Position numbers and translations under genes: made by a program
The notes under the pieces: generated by a model
What the model was told of the DNA's origin: nothing
What the model saw: the letters and a program-made list of their open reading frames with translations, nothing else
The model's database searches: none
Shown here: positions 31,202 to 41,866 of the stretch, piece by piece
Numbering within the stretch: the first letter of the stretch is position 1
Layout of the letters: every line of letters starts with the position of its first letter
NCBI GenBank assembly: GCA_014529385.2
Contig: CM043962.1
Coordinates: 43,465,598-43,529,597 of the forward strand
Length of the DNA stretch: 64,000 bases
From: Adiantum capillus-veneris
Lineage: Eukaryota; Streptophyta; Polypodiopsida; Polypodiales; Pteridaceae
Direction of reading: 5' to 3'

Positions 31202-32497
31202 CCAAGATGTTATCTGGAGGATGATGTTTTCCTTTCTGATTTGGAATGCTTTCAGAGATTATATATCAGCGCTAGAGATATGATCCAGCATTGGAAATCA
31301 GGTGCTTTTCATGATGAGGAGTTGTGCCAACTACCTGAGCATCCTAGCAAAATTCAGCTACTAGAGAGAGTACCTGAATGGGCACTAACCTCTGATGATA
31401 AGTTGGTCAATCCACACTAGCAGCGGAAGTCCACTGCAGACTGTTAATCCCTAGAGAGAGTACCTGAATGGGCACTAACCTCTGATGATAAGTTGGTCAA
31501 TCCACACTGGCAGCGGAAGTCCACTGCAGACTGTTAATCCCTAGCCATTGAATTAGAGCTTTTGCTTGGAAATAGGCCTACGTATAAATGTATGAGAGAG
31601 GTCAGACAGCAACTGAAAGAAGTCCTACTGCAAATGCAAATTGTCAGAGGAGTTATGGACCAAAGGGTTCAGGCTATTCTTGAAGATCAGACTTCCAGCA
31701 GTAAGGGACCACAAACTCAAATGACAGTGGGGGAACAGGAAAGTGCTCTCCGAAGATTGTTTCAGCTAGTTCGGGTCACCCAGAAAATGATGCAGCAAGA
31801 GAACCAGGCTGTTCTCAACCTTTTAGAGTTCGTCCCTGATTCTCTAGTTCTCCTTTATGCACTGCCTGCTAAAGAGGCTGAGTTGCCTAGGTTTTTCCCA
31901 GCATTGTATCCTCAACATCTAGAACCAGTGGATTGGCTCACATATTATAACATAACTGATGATCTTCAAGATTGGTATGAGCAAGCTACTGTGGAATGGA
32001 AAACCTGACATACACAAATCAATGATTCTCTTCAATTAAATGATGTTCAGGAAATGCAAGAAGAAATGAGAAGAGTCAAGCTCTGTATGGGACAATGGAA
32101 AATCCAGATCAAAGGTCTCACCAAGATCACCAAACAACTGCTTCAGCTTGCTGTGGAGTCCTCTAAGATTCCTGAAAAGTATATCACGGCTAAACCAGGT
32201 CTGGGTCCACAGTACAAAGAGATGGCTGAGATACTCTTTGAAGCTAGGATTAAAACAAATCAGCCTCTCCCAGAAGGATGGATCCACATAGCTTCACATT
32301 TCCATAAAATGGCCAGATGCCAACTGACAAAGGGTAGACGCACACTGTATGATCCAGACACCAAAACATATAATCCTCTCATGCCTTATGAATTGGAGAT
32401 GTCCACAGCAAGGCGGGATCAACTTGAGAAGGAGGCCATCTATCGGCTTATCAAGAAGGACAATGCTGGCACTGGGACTTATGAGGCACCAGCATAG
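31202..32497 (+). pseudogene. Element B extra 3' ORF of unknown function
   Basis: About 430 codons in one frame between integrase and the 3' LTR, in sense orientation. It is interrupted by a TAG at 31418, TAA at 31445 and 31535, and a TGA near 32007. The protein looks helical and charged, with many Gln, Glu, Arg and Leu (MQIVRGVMDQRVQAILED, ALRRLFQLVRVTQKMMQQ). I saw no signal peptide or membrane segment, so it does not resemble an envelope-like protein. The frame stays in register through the 90-bp duplication at 31361-31540. The family is not recognised. Confidence 0.6.
31361..31540 (+). repeat. 90-bp tandem duplication
   Basis: 31361-31450 and 31451-31540 differ at one base only: the first copy has TAG and the second TGG at the same place. 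Ninety bases is 30 codons, so the frame of the extra ORF is preserved. Confidence 0.97.
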
Positions 32498-32749
32498 AAG
32501 AAAGGCAAGAGGAAGTGGGTTTAGTGGAAGGATACTGGGTAGTTCCATCTCAGAATCAGACGGTGATTTTTTTTTTAGTCAGGCGCTGGAATTTCTTTAG
32601 CTGGGCACCCTTGGAATTACAATTATAGGGGTGTCAAGCACTCAACAAGCATGAAATATGGCATAAAGCTAGTCATATCAAAAAGGCTAGCATTTCCAGA
32701 GGAGTACTATTATGAGGAACATCGGTCAACTCAGTAAACAGATCAATGG

Positions 32750-32766
32750 TTTAGGGTTTAGGGTTT
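32750..32766. repeat. Short telomere-type repeat (TTTAGGG)2
   Basis: Two perfect TTTAGGG units plus TTT, the plant-type telomere repeat, in the 3' untranslated part of element B. It is too short to be an interstitial telomere. Confidence 0.8.
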
Positions 32767-32858
32767 GATCCACAACTAGCAATCCTGATGGATTCCTCAA
32801 TACCAATTCAAAATCAGTCGGTGGTTTTTTTTTAAAATTTTTGGAAATATACCAAAAT

Positions 32859-33369
32859 TCAAGAAAGGAGGGAAAGATGTGGAAGATGAAGACAGTCTCA
32901 ACGGTGGAAACTGTCTCCTGGAACGTCGAACAGTAAAGCAGTCACACGATAGTAATTACCACAGCAGTTACTACAATAACTTCTAGAAGGCTAAAAATAG
33001 GACCCATTACATTGTAATCGGGCTTCTTGCCTCTTACTCCTTACTTCCTAGTTCTCTTGGCTTAAGCTTTGGAGTATTCTCAGCTACAATCTCTCGCTTG
33101 TAACTTCATCTTGTAATCATTACTACAGTTGTAATCATTTGAGCTTCAATCAATTATACTTTGTGCTGATTGTCTCTATACTATGAATCTGAAACACTTT
33201 TAAGTTGTCCAATCTGTCTCTCATTCCAGTCCACTATTTCAGTTCAGATAACTATTTTAGTCCAGTCTCTAGTCTCCATTCCAATTTAATTGACTGAACT
33301 GACGACTTACCAATAGCTCCAAATTCCAACACTAGAATCATCTATCTAAAGAGATCATCTCCAATTCCA
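32859..33369 (+). repeat. Element B polypurine tract and 3' LTR
   Basis: A purine tract (AAGAAAGGAGGGAAAGA, about 32861-32877) leads directly into the 492-bp 3' LTR at 32878. The LTR ends CCAATTCCA at 33369. It aligns along its whole length with 19531-20024. Confidence 0.9.
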
Positions 33370-33656
33370 ATGACTTAAGAGAGGGCTTAAAGTGTGGCAA
33401 TAAATATGTGTCTCCCATCTAGCTATGTGTTTGTCTTTTATGAGCTTCTTTAATTAGCTCTAGTATGTTGTTAGTGATGAGCAAGGAAACAAACCTATGC
33501 ATAAGGTTGCACCTTTGTGAGCGCTCTTAGCACCACATGTTTGATAGCTCAACACAACACCTATCAACTTTACTAGCTTCGCCACCAAGTTCAAGAACAA
33601 ACTACATTGTCACCTTTGACTAGCAGGCAGACGAGCACTAATATGATAACTGATGC

Positions 33657-33660
<4 letters not shown>

Positions 33661-33706
<46 letters not shown>
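33661..33706. repeat. (GA)n microsatellite
   Basis: About 23 AG units in the right arm of the intermediate insertion. Confidence 0.95.
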
Positions 33707-33707
<1 letters not shown>

Positions 33708-34412
33708 CCAACCTCATTGTGTCAAGCCTTGCAAGGATGCATGTGATGCTGGATCAGTTCAAGGCTTAAGTGAGAGAGAAGAAGAAGAATGTTTTAACGT
33801 TGTAGGAAGCTATCCCAAGAGAGAGAGATCAGAGAGAGCAGGTCGAGCCATTTGATAAGTGGAATGCTCCAGTAGTGACCTTGCCTCCTAGCAGTGATCT
33901 ATTGTGCAAACGGAAACCTGCACAAAATGGAAGAGGAAGCGGCATCACAGACAAAGAGGAAGAGCTTGCATGCTGCAGTCGGCACCCTCACCCTCCATGA
34001 ACAGGAAGATCAAGTAGCATTACATGCAGCATGAAAGGATTTGATAGCTCAGCATGACATGCTTCTGTGAAGCAATATCTCAGCACAGCATGATCTGTGA
34101 ATGAAATCGAATGCAAGCCAATTGTTGGGGTTCCAAAACCATTGTCGAAGATTGTTCTGGGATCTTTTCAGATACACATGATTGATGATCAGTGAGCTCA
34201 AAACAAGAGAGCAGGAAAGCGGAGATAACAGGAAAAAAGAGCTCTTACTGTGCAAGATTGTGGCATCACACATGACAAACAGATCGACTCGCATGCGAAT
34301 CTGCATCCTCCAAGAGCACGAATAGCTTGCCTACAAGCGGAGCTTTTTTTTGTAGTAGTGTTGTTCCCAATCGACTTGCTCATTCAAGCTTGCTTCCAAG
34401 GGTTTAGGGTTG

Positions 34413-34593
34413 GATCTCTTTTAGCATGCTTGCAAGGCTTGTTACTCGAATGCGGTTTGAATGAGCATGCTTGCAACCTGAAGTTCAAATTAGCAAGTCT
34501 TGCAACATGCTAAAAGGGATTGAACCCTAAAGCCAGCCTTGGATCGGCCTCAAGTTTGAATGAACACACCTTGCAAGCATGCTAAAAGGGATC
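34413..34593. repeat. Inverted repeat with GCATGC cluster
   Basis: 34413-34437 and 34569-34593 are inverted copies of about 25 bases with one mismatch (…TTTTAGCATGCTTGCAAGG). At least six GCATGC hexamers fall between 34420 and 34710. The phrase tcaagtttgaatga recurs directly at about 34550 and 34598. Confidence 0.75.
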
Positions 34594-35221
34594 AATCTCA
34601 AGTTTGAATGAGCAAGCCTCAAAAGCATGCATTGGCATTTGGACTTTGAGAGTATCATGTGGCCTTTGGTGGAATTTTGGAGCATGCTCCAACCTTGGAA
34701 GCATGCTTTGGTATTTGGAGTTGGGGAGTATCCTATGGCCTTTGGCAGAATCTAGGAGCATTCTTTGGACTTTGGACTCTCCACTTTAGAGTGCTTATAC
34801 AATATCCCCCAAAGGCTCAACATTTTCCTGTCACAACACTTTGGTTCTAGAAAACACGAGGATTAAAAATTTTGCCATCAATAAATTATTGCATGTCTAC
34901 AATGTGTAGACTGTGTATTGTAACACTTCTTGTTTTGTCTTTGTCATCAGTAGAACAAGGATAGCCACATGGTTGAATACCATGTACATTTGACAAGGCT
35001 CAACCTAGAGTTTGGGCTTTGAGTTGTATTTTGCCACAATAACTACTACTAGAGAATCAGGCTTGAGGATGAAGGTTCAAGAGTATTCATTTCTAAACAA
35101 GTTTGTAGTTTTGAGTTTCAAAATCTTATCATCGTAAGTGACTTTACTAGTCCATGCAAACCACTGAAAACCTCCTCTTAAGAAATAGAGAACAACAAGA
35201 ATTGTCCCGTTTTTGTGCATT

Positions 35222-36423
35222 TTTTCCAAAATTCCTAAATATGTACTGCAACAAGAGGATATCTATAATGGCCTAGTTATTAGAGGTATCACTACTTGGG
35301 AAGTAGTCACCACCAATGCAATCCAATTGGAAGACAATCTAATGATTGAAGGAGAAAGAGTGTCTATTGAGCCAAAAGCTACCAATTTGCAAGCAATTGG
35401 GCATGATTTGGTGACCCCAAAGCCAATCGTGAAAGAGCCAAAGATATTTGAGATGACTTTGGCCGATCTCACCAAAGCTATCCAGGAAATCCTTAGGGGT
35501 ATAAATCATACTCCACAAAATAATCATATGTATCCAAGAAGGGAGCAAAAATGGTGCTCTATTTGTTTGGGACCACATAGTTCCAGTGAATTCCCTACCT
35601 TTAGGTGAAGTTTAACGAGACTTGCAATGTGTGTGGTACATATGGCCATCAAGCTAAGGAATGTCTAGTGCTTAAACGTATAATAGAAAATAGACCACCC
35701 TTAGCCTGGACAGACTTTCCTCGAGTTCATGCATTAATGTCTGCCCCACCCATTGAGCAATCATCACAGCATATGGTCTCTAGAACCCAAAATGTTGTCC
35801 AAACCACACCATTACCCCTCCATTACTACGACCACAGCCTTTGCATTTTGAAAGTTACCCCTATGAACCAAGTAGGTTGTGAGCCATCTAGAAGTAATTT
35901 GGGTTGTGAAGGTGACATAGACTTGAGTATCACCTACGGAGTAGATACTCTTGAGGAGTGTCCCCAATACTACATGGAGGACCATTGGGATCAAGTCAAT
36001 CCTGTATATCAAGCTACTACTCTCGCAACAAGAGGCCAAAACATCAATATCATTTCCAAGAGACCGCCTCTTCAATGCCACAAATGTGGTATACCACATC
36101 AAGTAGTTGAGTGTCCTATTAGAATGCAAAGGAATGTTGCACCAGTGCAAACAAGTCAAGGGAGTACATCGGCAATGCTAATATTCACTTGTAATTATTG
36201 TGGCATAGTTCATTTCATTTCCCAATGCCCTAATAATCCAAATGCACCAACACCATTGAACTTGATCGAGATTACCAATGGGGCATCACAAACTACACCT
36301 GTAGTACCAGTGTACGCACTCACACGATTGATGCTCCAAAACCAAAAGCACATCCTTGAAGAGAGAGATGCTACATCAATTGGCCGAGTGAGAAAGAAGA
36401 AACACAAAGGAAGAGATCACTAA
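35222..36423 (+). pseudogene. Element C gag C-terminus with zinc-knuckle array
   Basis: The frame resumes with KIPKYVLQQEDIY and runs to a degenerate knuckle (WCSICLGPHSSSEF). After a frameshift at ~35605 come CNVCGTYGHQAKEC (standard CX2CX4HX4C), CHKCGIPHQVVEC and CNYCGIVHFISQC, both one residue shorter before His. Four knuckles is many for a plant gypsy gag. A short basic tail (RKKKHKGRDH) ends the frame. Confidence 0.8.
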
Positions 36424-36478
36424 AATCTACAAATTCAAACCCTAGTTCACAGACCCCATAGGGATCGGTGATGACCCC

Positions 36479-37131
36479 GTGTATATGAATGATCTTGAAG
36501 ATGATTTCGATTCAATAGAAATCATGGAGACTAAAAATTCCACCATAAGAGAAAAATCCAATGAGTACCACCATGTCGAGAGGAAATCAAGCAAAGACAC
36601 GATTAGGGGAAGACATAAGGAAACCACTCCCATACCACCGATGATGCAACAAATGTCTTCAAGGCTAACCAAATCAAGCGAGAGCCTCCAAGAGTCACAA
36701 GGACCAAAAACCAAGGGAACCACAAAGAAAATTGAGACCTACCCAAACCCTCTAGAGGAGATTGAGCGAGTTAAGCATTTAAGGAATTTGGTAGAGGAGA
36801 CCCAAAGAGGGCTTGAGCCAAAACCTAGGCAGATTAGGATTGCGGATACAATGTTCCCCACACAACCGCAACCTCAAGGAGATCCCAATTGCTGGCCAAA
36901 CCTAGTACCATCTTGGAAGGAGGTGAGGTCAAAACATCAAAAAGTGGGCATACACCTCTCTTGATTGGAAGAATGTTTAGTGAGGGAATACCTGACCCCA
37001 TGGAAGAAAAGGAGATCCCATCTTCACCAGCCTTAGGTCATGGACTAGAATCTCAAAAAGTGCCCTTGAACATTGCCAAATTAAAGGATTTCCTGGCTTC
37101 TAAAGTTAGAACCACTATAATGTCTAAATAA
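36479..37131 (+). pseudogene. Element C gag-protease linker
   Basis: Two overlapping frames (36479-36964, 36889-37131) give a hydrophilic, Lys/Glu/Pro-rich region between the zinc knuckles and the protease. No domain is recognised; its position suggests the polyprotein linker. Confidence 0.45.
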
Positions 37132-37225
37132 TAAGGGGATACAAAGCTATATTGGGCTCTTTGGGAATTTCTCAATGGAGAACAAACAGTTGGCATGCTA
37201 GAATTTGCACAAATGAGTAGGCCCA

Positions 37226-37720
37226 ATGAAATCCCAATTGAGGAGGAACGCTTGGGACCCACAACCCAAACTAGATGAAAGCTCAATTATTGAAATACTT
37301 GTTAACAAGTTGGGGCAATACTTTGAAGGTGATGAATCTAATGCAACCCTACCAATCACTACTAAAGGATTAACTGTGAAGGAAATCTTTGATGGTGGTG
37401 CAGGAGTGATCATTGTAGCAAAAAGATATTGGGAATCTATGGGAAGACCTCATCTTGAAGTCACAAACGTAGTGGTAAAAATGGCCAATGGATCTATCTT
37501 TACGCCTATTGAAATGCTGAAAGATCTCAAGATCAAGGTCCTTGGACACAAGGTAAGGCATACCTTTATTGTTATGGACTTCTCCAAGCATCCTATGTCA
37601 CTTTAAGATGATCTTAGGGCGTCCTTTGATGAGGGAAGAAAAAAGGGTACATGGCTGGTCTAGAAATCATGGCTACTTACAGCTCCAAGACTCCATCATC
37701 CGAGTTGATCTTGTAAGCAT
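37226..37720 (+). pseudogene. Element C protease
   Basis: VKEIFDGGAGVIIVAKRYW is a retropepsin active site of DGGA type. MANGSIFTPIEMLKDLKIKV follows, and MILGRPLM is the C-terminal motif in the next frame. 37721-38689 has only a short acidic ORF (38102-38389) and no recognisable domain. Confidence 0.75.
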
Positions 37721-38689
37721 TCGAGTGCACCCTTTAGGAAACAGGTTTATAATTGACAATCAATTAGACACCACAATTCACTTAGCTCCATTGAAGTATT
37801 GTTACACATGTAAAAGGACATAGATATTGGGGGAGACTCTCCTTATATGGATGTCCTACCTGGAATGACTGAGTCAGACAACGTTGATTGGGTACATCTT
37901 GCAATAACCATACACACTTGGGGCAATAGAGAAACAACTTGAGTGACACCTCAAGGTGAAGAAATACTGTAGGTTGCACCAATGAATATGTTAATTGCAC
38001 TGCATATGTCTTCTAAGGAGACGAAGAGTGAAGGCATGAATGACATCCAAGCTACTAGTGCCTCCTGATACTGTGATCAATGTGACTCAGAGATTGAATC
38101 GATGACAGAAATTGATTTTGATCTTGAAAAGGAATCTGACTTGCATATTAGCTCAAGTCAAGCAACAAAACCCTCGAGGCCAGGTACCACGTCATATGAT
38201 AATGAATTTTGGAGTGAAGAGGACACAAATGAGGACAAATCCAGTGATTCCATGCCAGTAACAACCCAAAATCAAAAATTACACAAGAGGAGTAAGAGAG
38301 ATAAAAGGAGACAATATCTAGCGAATGTACGTGCTAGGATAAAAGAAAAGAAGTCCCAAATAATGGCTCAGTTATGTGGGGGCATGTGATGCTCAATAAA
38401 ATTAGGTAGATAATTGGGGTGAATACCTTCAGAATGTCATGTGGTGTAGCCCACAACCCATTGACGTTGCACAATTTGAGATTGAAGAGAATCCAAAGTT
38501 AAGCCGTATTGTAAGGAGACGCCAAAACCGGGAGTAAGCTCAACAACAAAGGGAATCAAAAGTGAAATCATAGTCCACCGCACAACCAGATCCCTCAGAC
38601 TTACACCTTGCACCTGAGCATTTCAAATCCTATACCACGGAGGAGCGTAAGGTTGTGTACATGAAGGCTCAAATAACGCCTAGAAGTAA

Positions 38690-39430
38690 GTGAGTCTATG
38701 ATGGTCCAAGACCTTACTAAGACTGAAGAGGCCGTACTTAAAGAGCTTCTCAAAGAATTCAAGGATATATTTTCTTGGACATATCACGATAGGAAAGGCG
38801 TTTCACCTTCCATGGTGCAACACACAATTCCATGATTAGCATTACTAAACTAGTTTAGCAACAACCCTATCCAATGAATGCTAAGTATACAAAGGTTTTT
38901 CAAGAAAAGATTTAAAAGCTTGTCCAATGTGGATTCATATACCCTATTGAGCACTCGGAATGGGTTTCTCCAATAGTCATTGTGCCAATAAATAATGGGA
39001 AACTTAGAGTGTGTATGGACCTCAAGAAGGTTAATGCGGCCACTGAGAAAGATCATTATCCCTTGCCATATTCGGAACATGTGCTTGAAAGAGTTGCAAG
39101 AAAGGAAGCTTATAGCTTTTTAGATGGATACTCTGGTTATAATCAAAGCACTAGAGGACCAAGCTAAAACTTCCTTTATAACTGAATTTGGAGTGTTTGC
39201 ATTTTGTGTTATGGCTTTTAGCTTGACAAATACCCCTACTACATTCCAACTGTTAATAAACACTGCATTCAAAGAATATTTAAGAGAGTTTTGCAAAGCT
39301 TTCTTAGAAAACCTTTGTGTTTATTCCTCTCTTGGTAGAAGCATATATCATGTTTACGGAAAGTGTTTGAAAGGTGCAGATTGTATCACATCTCATTGAA
39401 CCCTTTTAGATGCCAGTTCTAGCTTAAGCA
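38690..39430 (+). pseudogene. Element C reverse transcriptase
   Basis: FKDIFSWTYHD and MVQHTIP begin the RT module. SEWVSPIVIVPINNGKLRVC, KVNAATEKDHYPLPY and FLDGYSGYNQ follow. The palm motif that should read FMDDF is FLENL here, so both catalytic aspartates are gone. At least three frameshifts. Confidence 0.85.
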
Positions 39431-39699
39431 TGTAGTCATTTTAGGGCATATAGTGTCCAAGAATGGGGTTTCCACATACGAAAGAAAAATTAAATCCATT
39501 GCCAATTTGCCAGCACCTACGAACTATAAGGCAGCTCAAAGATTCATGGGCCATGTTGGTTATTATTAACGGTTTATTTTAAACTTCACTGGGAGAGCTC
39601 GTCCATTGTGCAAGCTTATTATCAAGTTTCACTAGACCGAGGAGTGTGACCATGCCTATGAGTTATTAAAAAAGTCCCTGACAATTGCTCCAATTCTAC

Positions 39700-40150
39700 G
39701 AGTGCCCGACTAGAACGTAATTTTCCATGTATATATTGATGCATTAAACTTTGCTATTGGGTGTGTTCTAACTCAACCAGGAGAACATAAATTAGACTGC
39801 TTTGCAAGTCAGCAATTAAATGATGTTGAGATGAACTTCATCGCTATAGAGCGAGAAGTTTTAGCTATGATTTATGATGTAAAGAAATTTTGATATTACC
39901 TTCTTGCCACCAAGTTTGTGTTTTACATAGATCATCAAGCGTTGTTGTTTCTAGTAAACAAGCCATGTTCCACGAGAAGAATTACGCGATGGTTGTTAAT
40001 TCTGCTTGAGTTTGATTTCACAGTTGTTGTAATACCTAGCAAGAAACATGTTATGGCACTTGGAGTTGATGATGAATTGCCCGACACTTCCTTATTTATA
40101 GTTGAGACAATGCCTAAATGGAGTAAAAAGATTGTCAATTTTTTTAGTTA
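39700..40150 (+). pseudogene. Element C RNase H
   Basis: VIFHVYIDALNFAIGCVLTQ, then ASQQLNDVEMNFIAIEREVL, a TGA, and YIDHQALLFLVNK. Standard gypsy RNase H order. Confidence 0.8.
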
Positions 40151-40221
40151 ATGGGTTCTCCCCCAAAGAGCCTCAAAAGGATTTAGCTTGAAGGTTAATC
40201 AAGGAATGTGAACCTTATTGC

Positions 40222-40738
40222 TTGATTGTCGAAACTCTCTACAAGCAAAGAAAAGGTGACATTCTTAGACGTTGTGCCCGTGAGGATGAATATTTGTACA
40301 ATTTGCAAGAAGCACACATGGGCATAGCTAGTGGTCACTTTTCAGGAGCATTGACTGCTAGAAAGGTATTACAATCAAGCTATTGGTGGCCACTTTATTT
40401 AAGGATGCATCTCTCTTTACAAAAGGTTGTGATGAATGCCACGTTATGCAAAACCACAAAGAAAAGATAAGATGCCTCTACATCCTATTAAGGTGACCCA
40501 ACCATTTGAAAAGTGGGGCTTAGATTTTGTAGGGCAAATTAGTCCAGAAACACGTAATACACAATCCCGATATATCATCCTGGCTATTGACTATGTGATA
40601 GAATGGGTTGAAGCTAAAGCTACACGCACGGCCGACACAAAGACAACAGTTAAGTTCCTCTTTGAAAACAATATTGCATGATTTGTATGTCCCTTTGAGA
40701 TTGTGACAATGGTATCCATTTTATAAATGAAATGATAT
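40222..40738 (+). pseudogene. Element C integrase, truncated
   Basis: The zinc finger is EAHMGIASGHFSG with GCDECHVMQ. The core starts EKWGLDFVGQ, with the first catalytic Asp. The second Asp lies in the decayed stretch just before the break (IV-x-DNGIHFINEM). The sequence then stops matching integrase at about 40738: the catalytic Glu and C-terminal domain are absent. Confidence 0.8.
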
Positions 40739-40740
40739 AA

Positions 40741-41046
40741 GAACCTATAGACTCCAAACCGCCTCTACGGTACCCAATCGAGTTAAATAGATCCTATGAA
40801 AAAGTACTATATAATGCTTTATTGGACACAGGAGCTCAACATAATTTGTTATCCTATCCAATAGTACCATCCAAGTCAAGGACTTCAATAAGAAGAAGAC
40901 CACTGTTTTTGGAATCCTATGCACTCCTGTCATTTATGACAATGGGACGATGGTTCAAAGATTTTTGGTCATGCATACTGGCATTATGGAGGGTAGCATA
41001 AACCTAGGACACATGTGGATGTCTACAACTAAATGTAGTATTGACT
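40741..41046 (+). pseudogene. Second retropepsin-like domain, 3' of integrase
   Basis: The frame from 40741 gives a protease-like start with a canonical active site, NALLDTGAQHNLLS. After a frameshift near 40868 it continues IQVKDFNKKKTTVFGI, DNGTMVQRFLVM and INLGHMWM, the last matching the ILG-x-x-W motif of retropepsins. It differs from the DGGA protease of the same element at 37.4 kb. It may be the remains of another element joined by recombination, or an extra protease module. Confidence 0.65.
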
Positions 41047-41147
41047 AGGGAACCGGGAGTATCACAACACAGAAACCAACTCTCAACCATACCCCTCAAG
41101 CAGTAGTCCCTACGATATCGCCTCCAGAGGAATCATAGAACAAAACA

Positions 41148-41866
41148 TTGCAAATCCAAGAGGTTAAAGCATCCGTACATGTAGCACTAACCTCTAAAAC
41201 TTCAAGTTCCATGCCTAAAATAGAGGCTGTGGCACCCATGAATCATCGTGTTTTGACAAGAGGAACATACAAATGGGTCCCTAAAGCTTCGTTAATGACC
41301 ACTTTCGATGCTCAATGTGGTTCAAAAAAAAGCCTCGTAAGAGACGTCCCACTTGCCCCAAGAAATGTAAGAAAACATTATGTTGGATTCCTCAACGACT
41401 ATTAGAATCCCAAAGCTACTATGATGGAAATGATCAAATTTGGGTGCCTAAACGTAAATTATGTTCTTCCATGTCACCTATAGACCCATGTGAGTCGTAT
41501 CTTATAACTATGGAGCCAAATAAAGACCACAAAAAGGGAAAGAGCACAGACTACTACACACCTGTTCCAAAGCTAGTTTGGGTACCAAAGCGAGAACGAT
41601 TTGTATCATTTAGCTCAGGAATAGGGAAGTCAAATGAAGCTTCATGTAGCTCATTCATAGAAATACAAACTCCTACACAACCTCCACATACCATTGTAAA
41701 TATTTTAAAAAGCAAGAAAGAATTTGCACCTCTCATTGTAAGTTCACCACCTAAAGCAACGTTGCAAGTAAGATCATGGGAGAGTACCTTACCACCCTTA
41801 CAACTTGATGAACTGCCTACGGTGGTGGAAAACTATTGGTCAAAGTCTTCACCCATTACATCTTGA
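41148..41866 (+). pseudogene. WVPK-repeat region downstream of the second protease
   Basis: Two overlapping frames (41148-41405, 41315-41866) encode a basic, Ser/Pro/Lys-rich protein with four variants of a short motif: YKWVPKA, LCWIPQR, QIWVPKRK and LVWVPKRER. No known family is recognised. The region ends at a TGA before a purine tract (AAGGAAGGGGGGAG, 41918-41931), which may be the polypurine tract of this unit. Confidence 0.5.

Larger units (their letters stand above)
19531..33369 (+). mobile_element. Element B: Ty3/gypsy retrotransposon with an extra 3' ORF
   Basis: Two LTRs of ~0.49 kb (19531-20024 and 32878-33369) with TG...CA ends enclose gag, protease, RT, RNase H, integrase and a further ORF. 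The copia insertion 23433-28607 interrupts RT. Without it the element is about 8.7 kb. The LTRs differ at roughly one site in ten by eye, so it is much older than copia or element A. Flanking five-base sequences (gtgat and atgac) agree only at the centre, so the target duplication is eroded or absent. Confidence 0.92.
33370..35219. other. Right arm of the intermediate insertion (unclassified)
   Basis: No gene was recognised. It holds a (GA)n array at 33661-33706 and, between 34413 and 34710, a cluster of GCATGC palindromes with direct and inverted copies of short words. Near 35213 it joins element C gag again. Confidence 0.5.
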
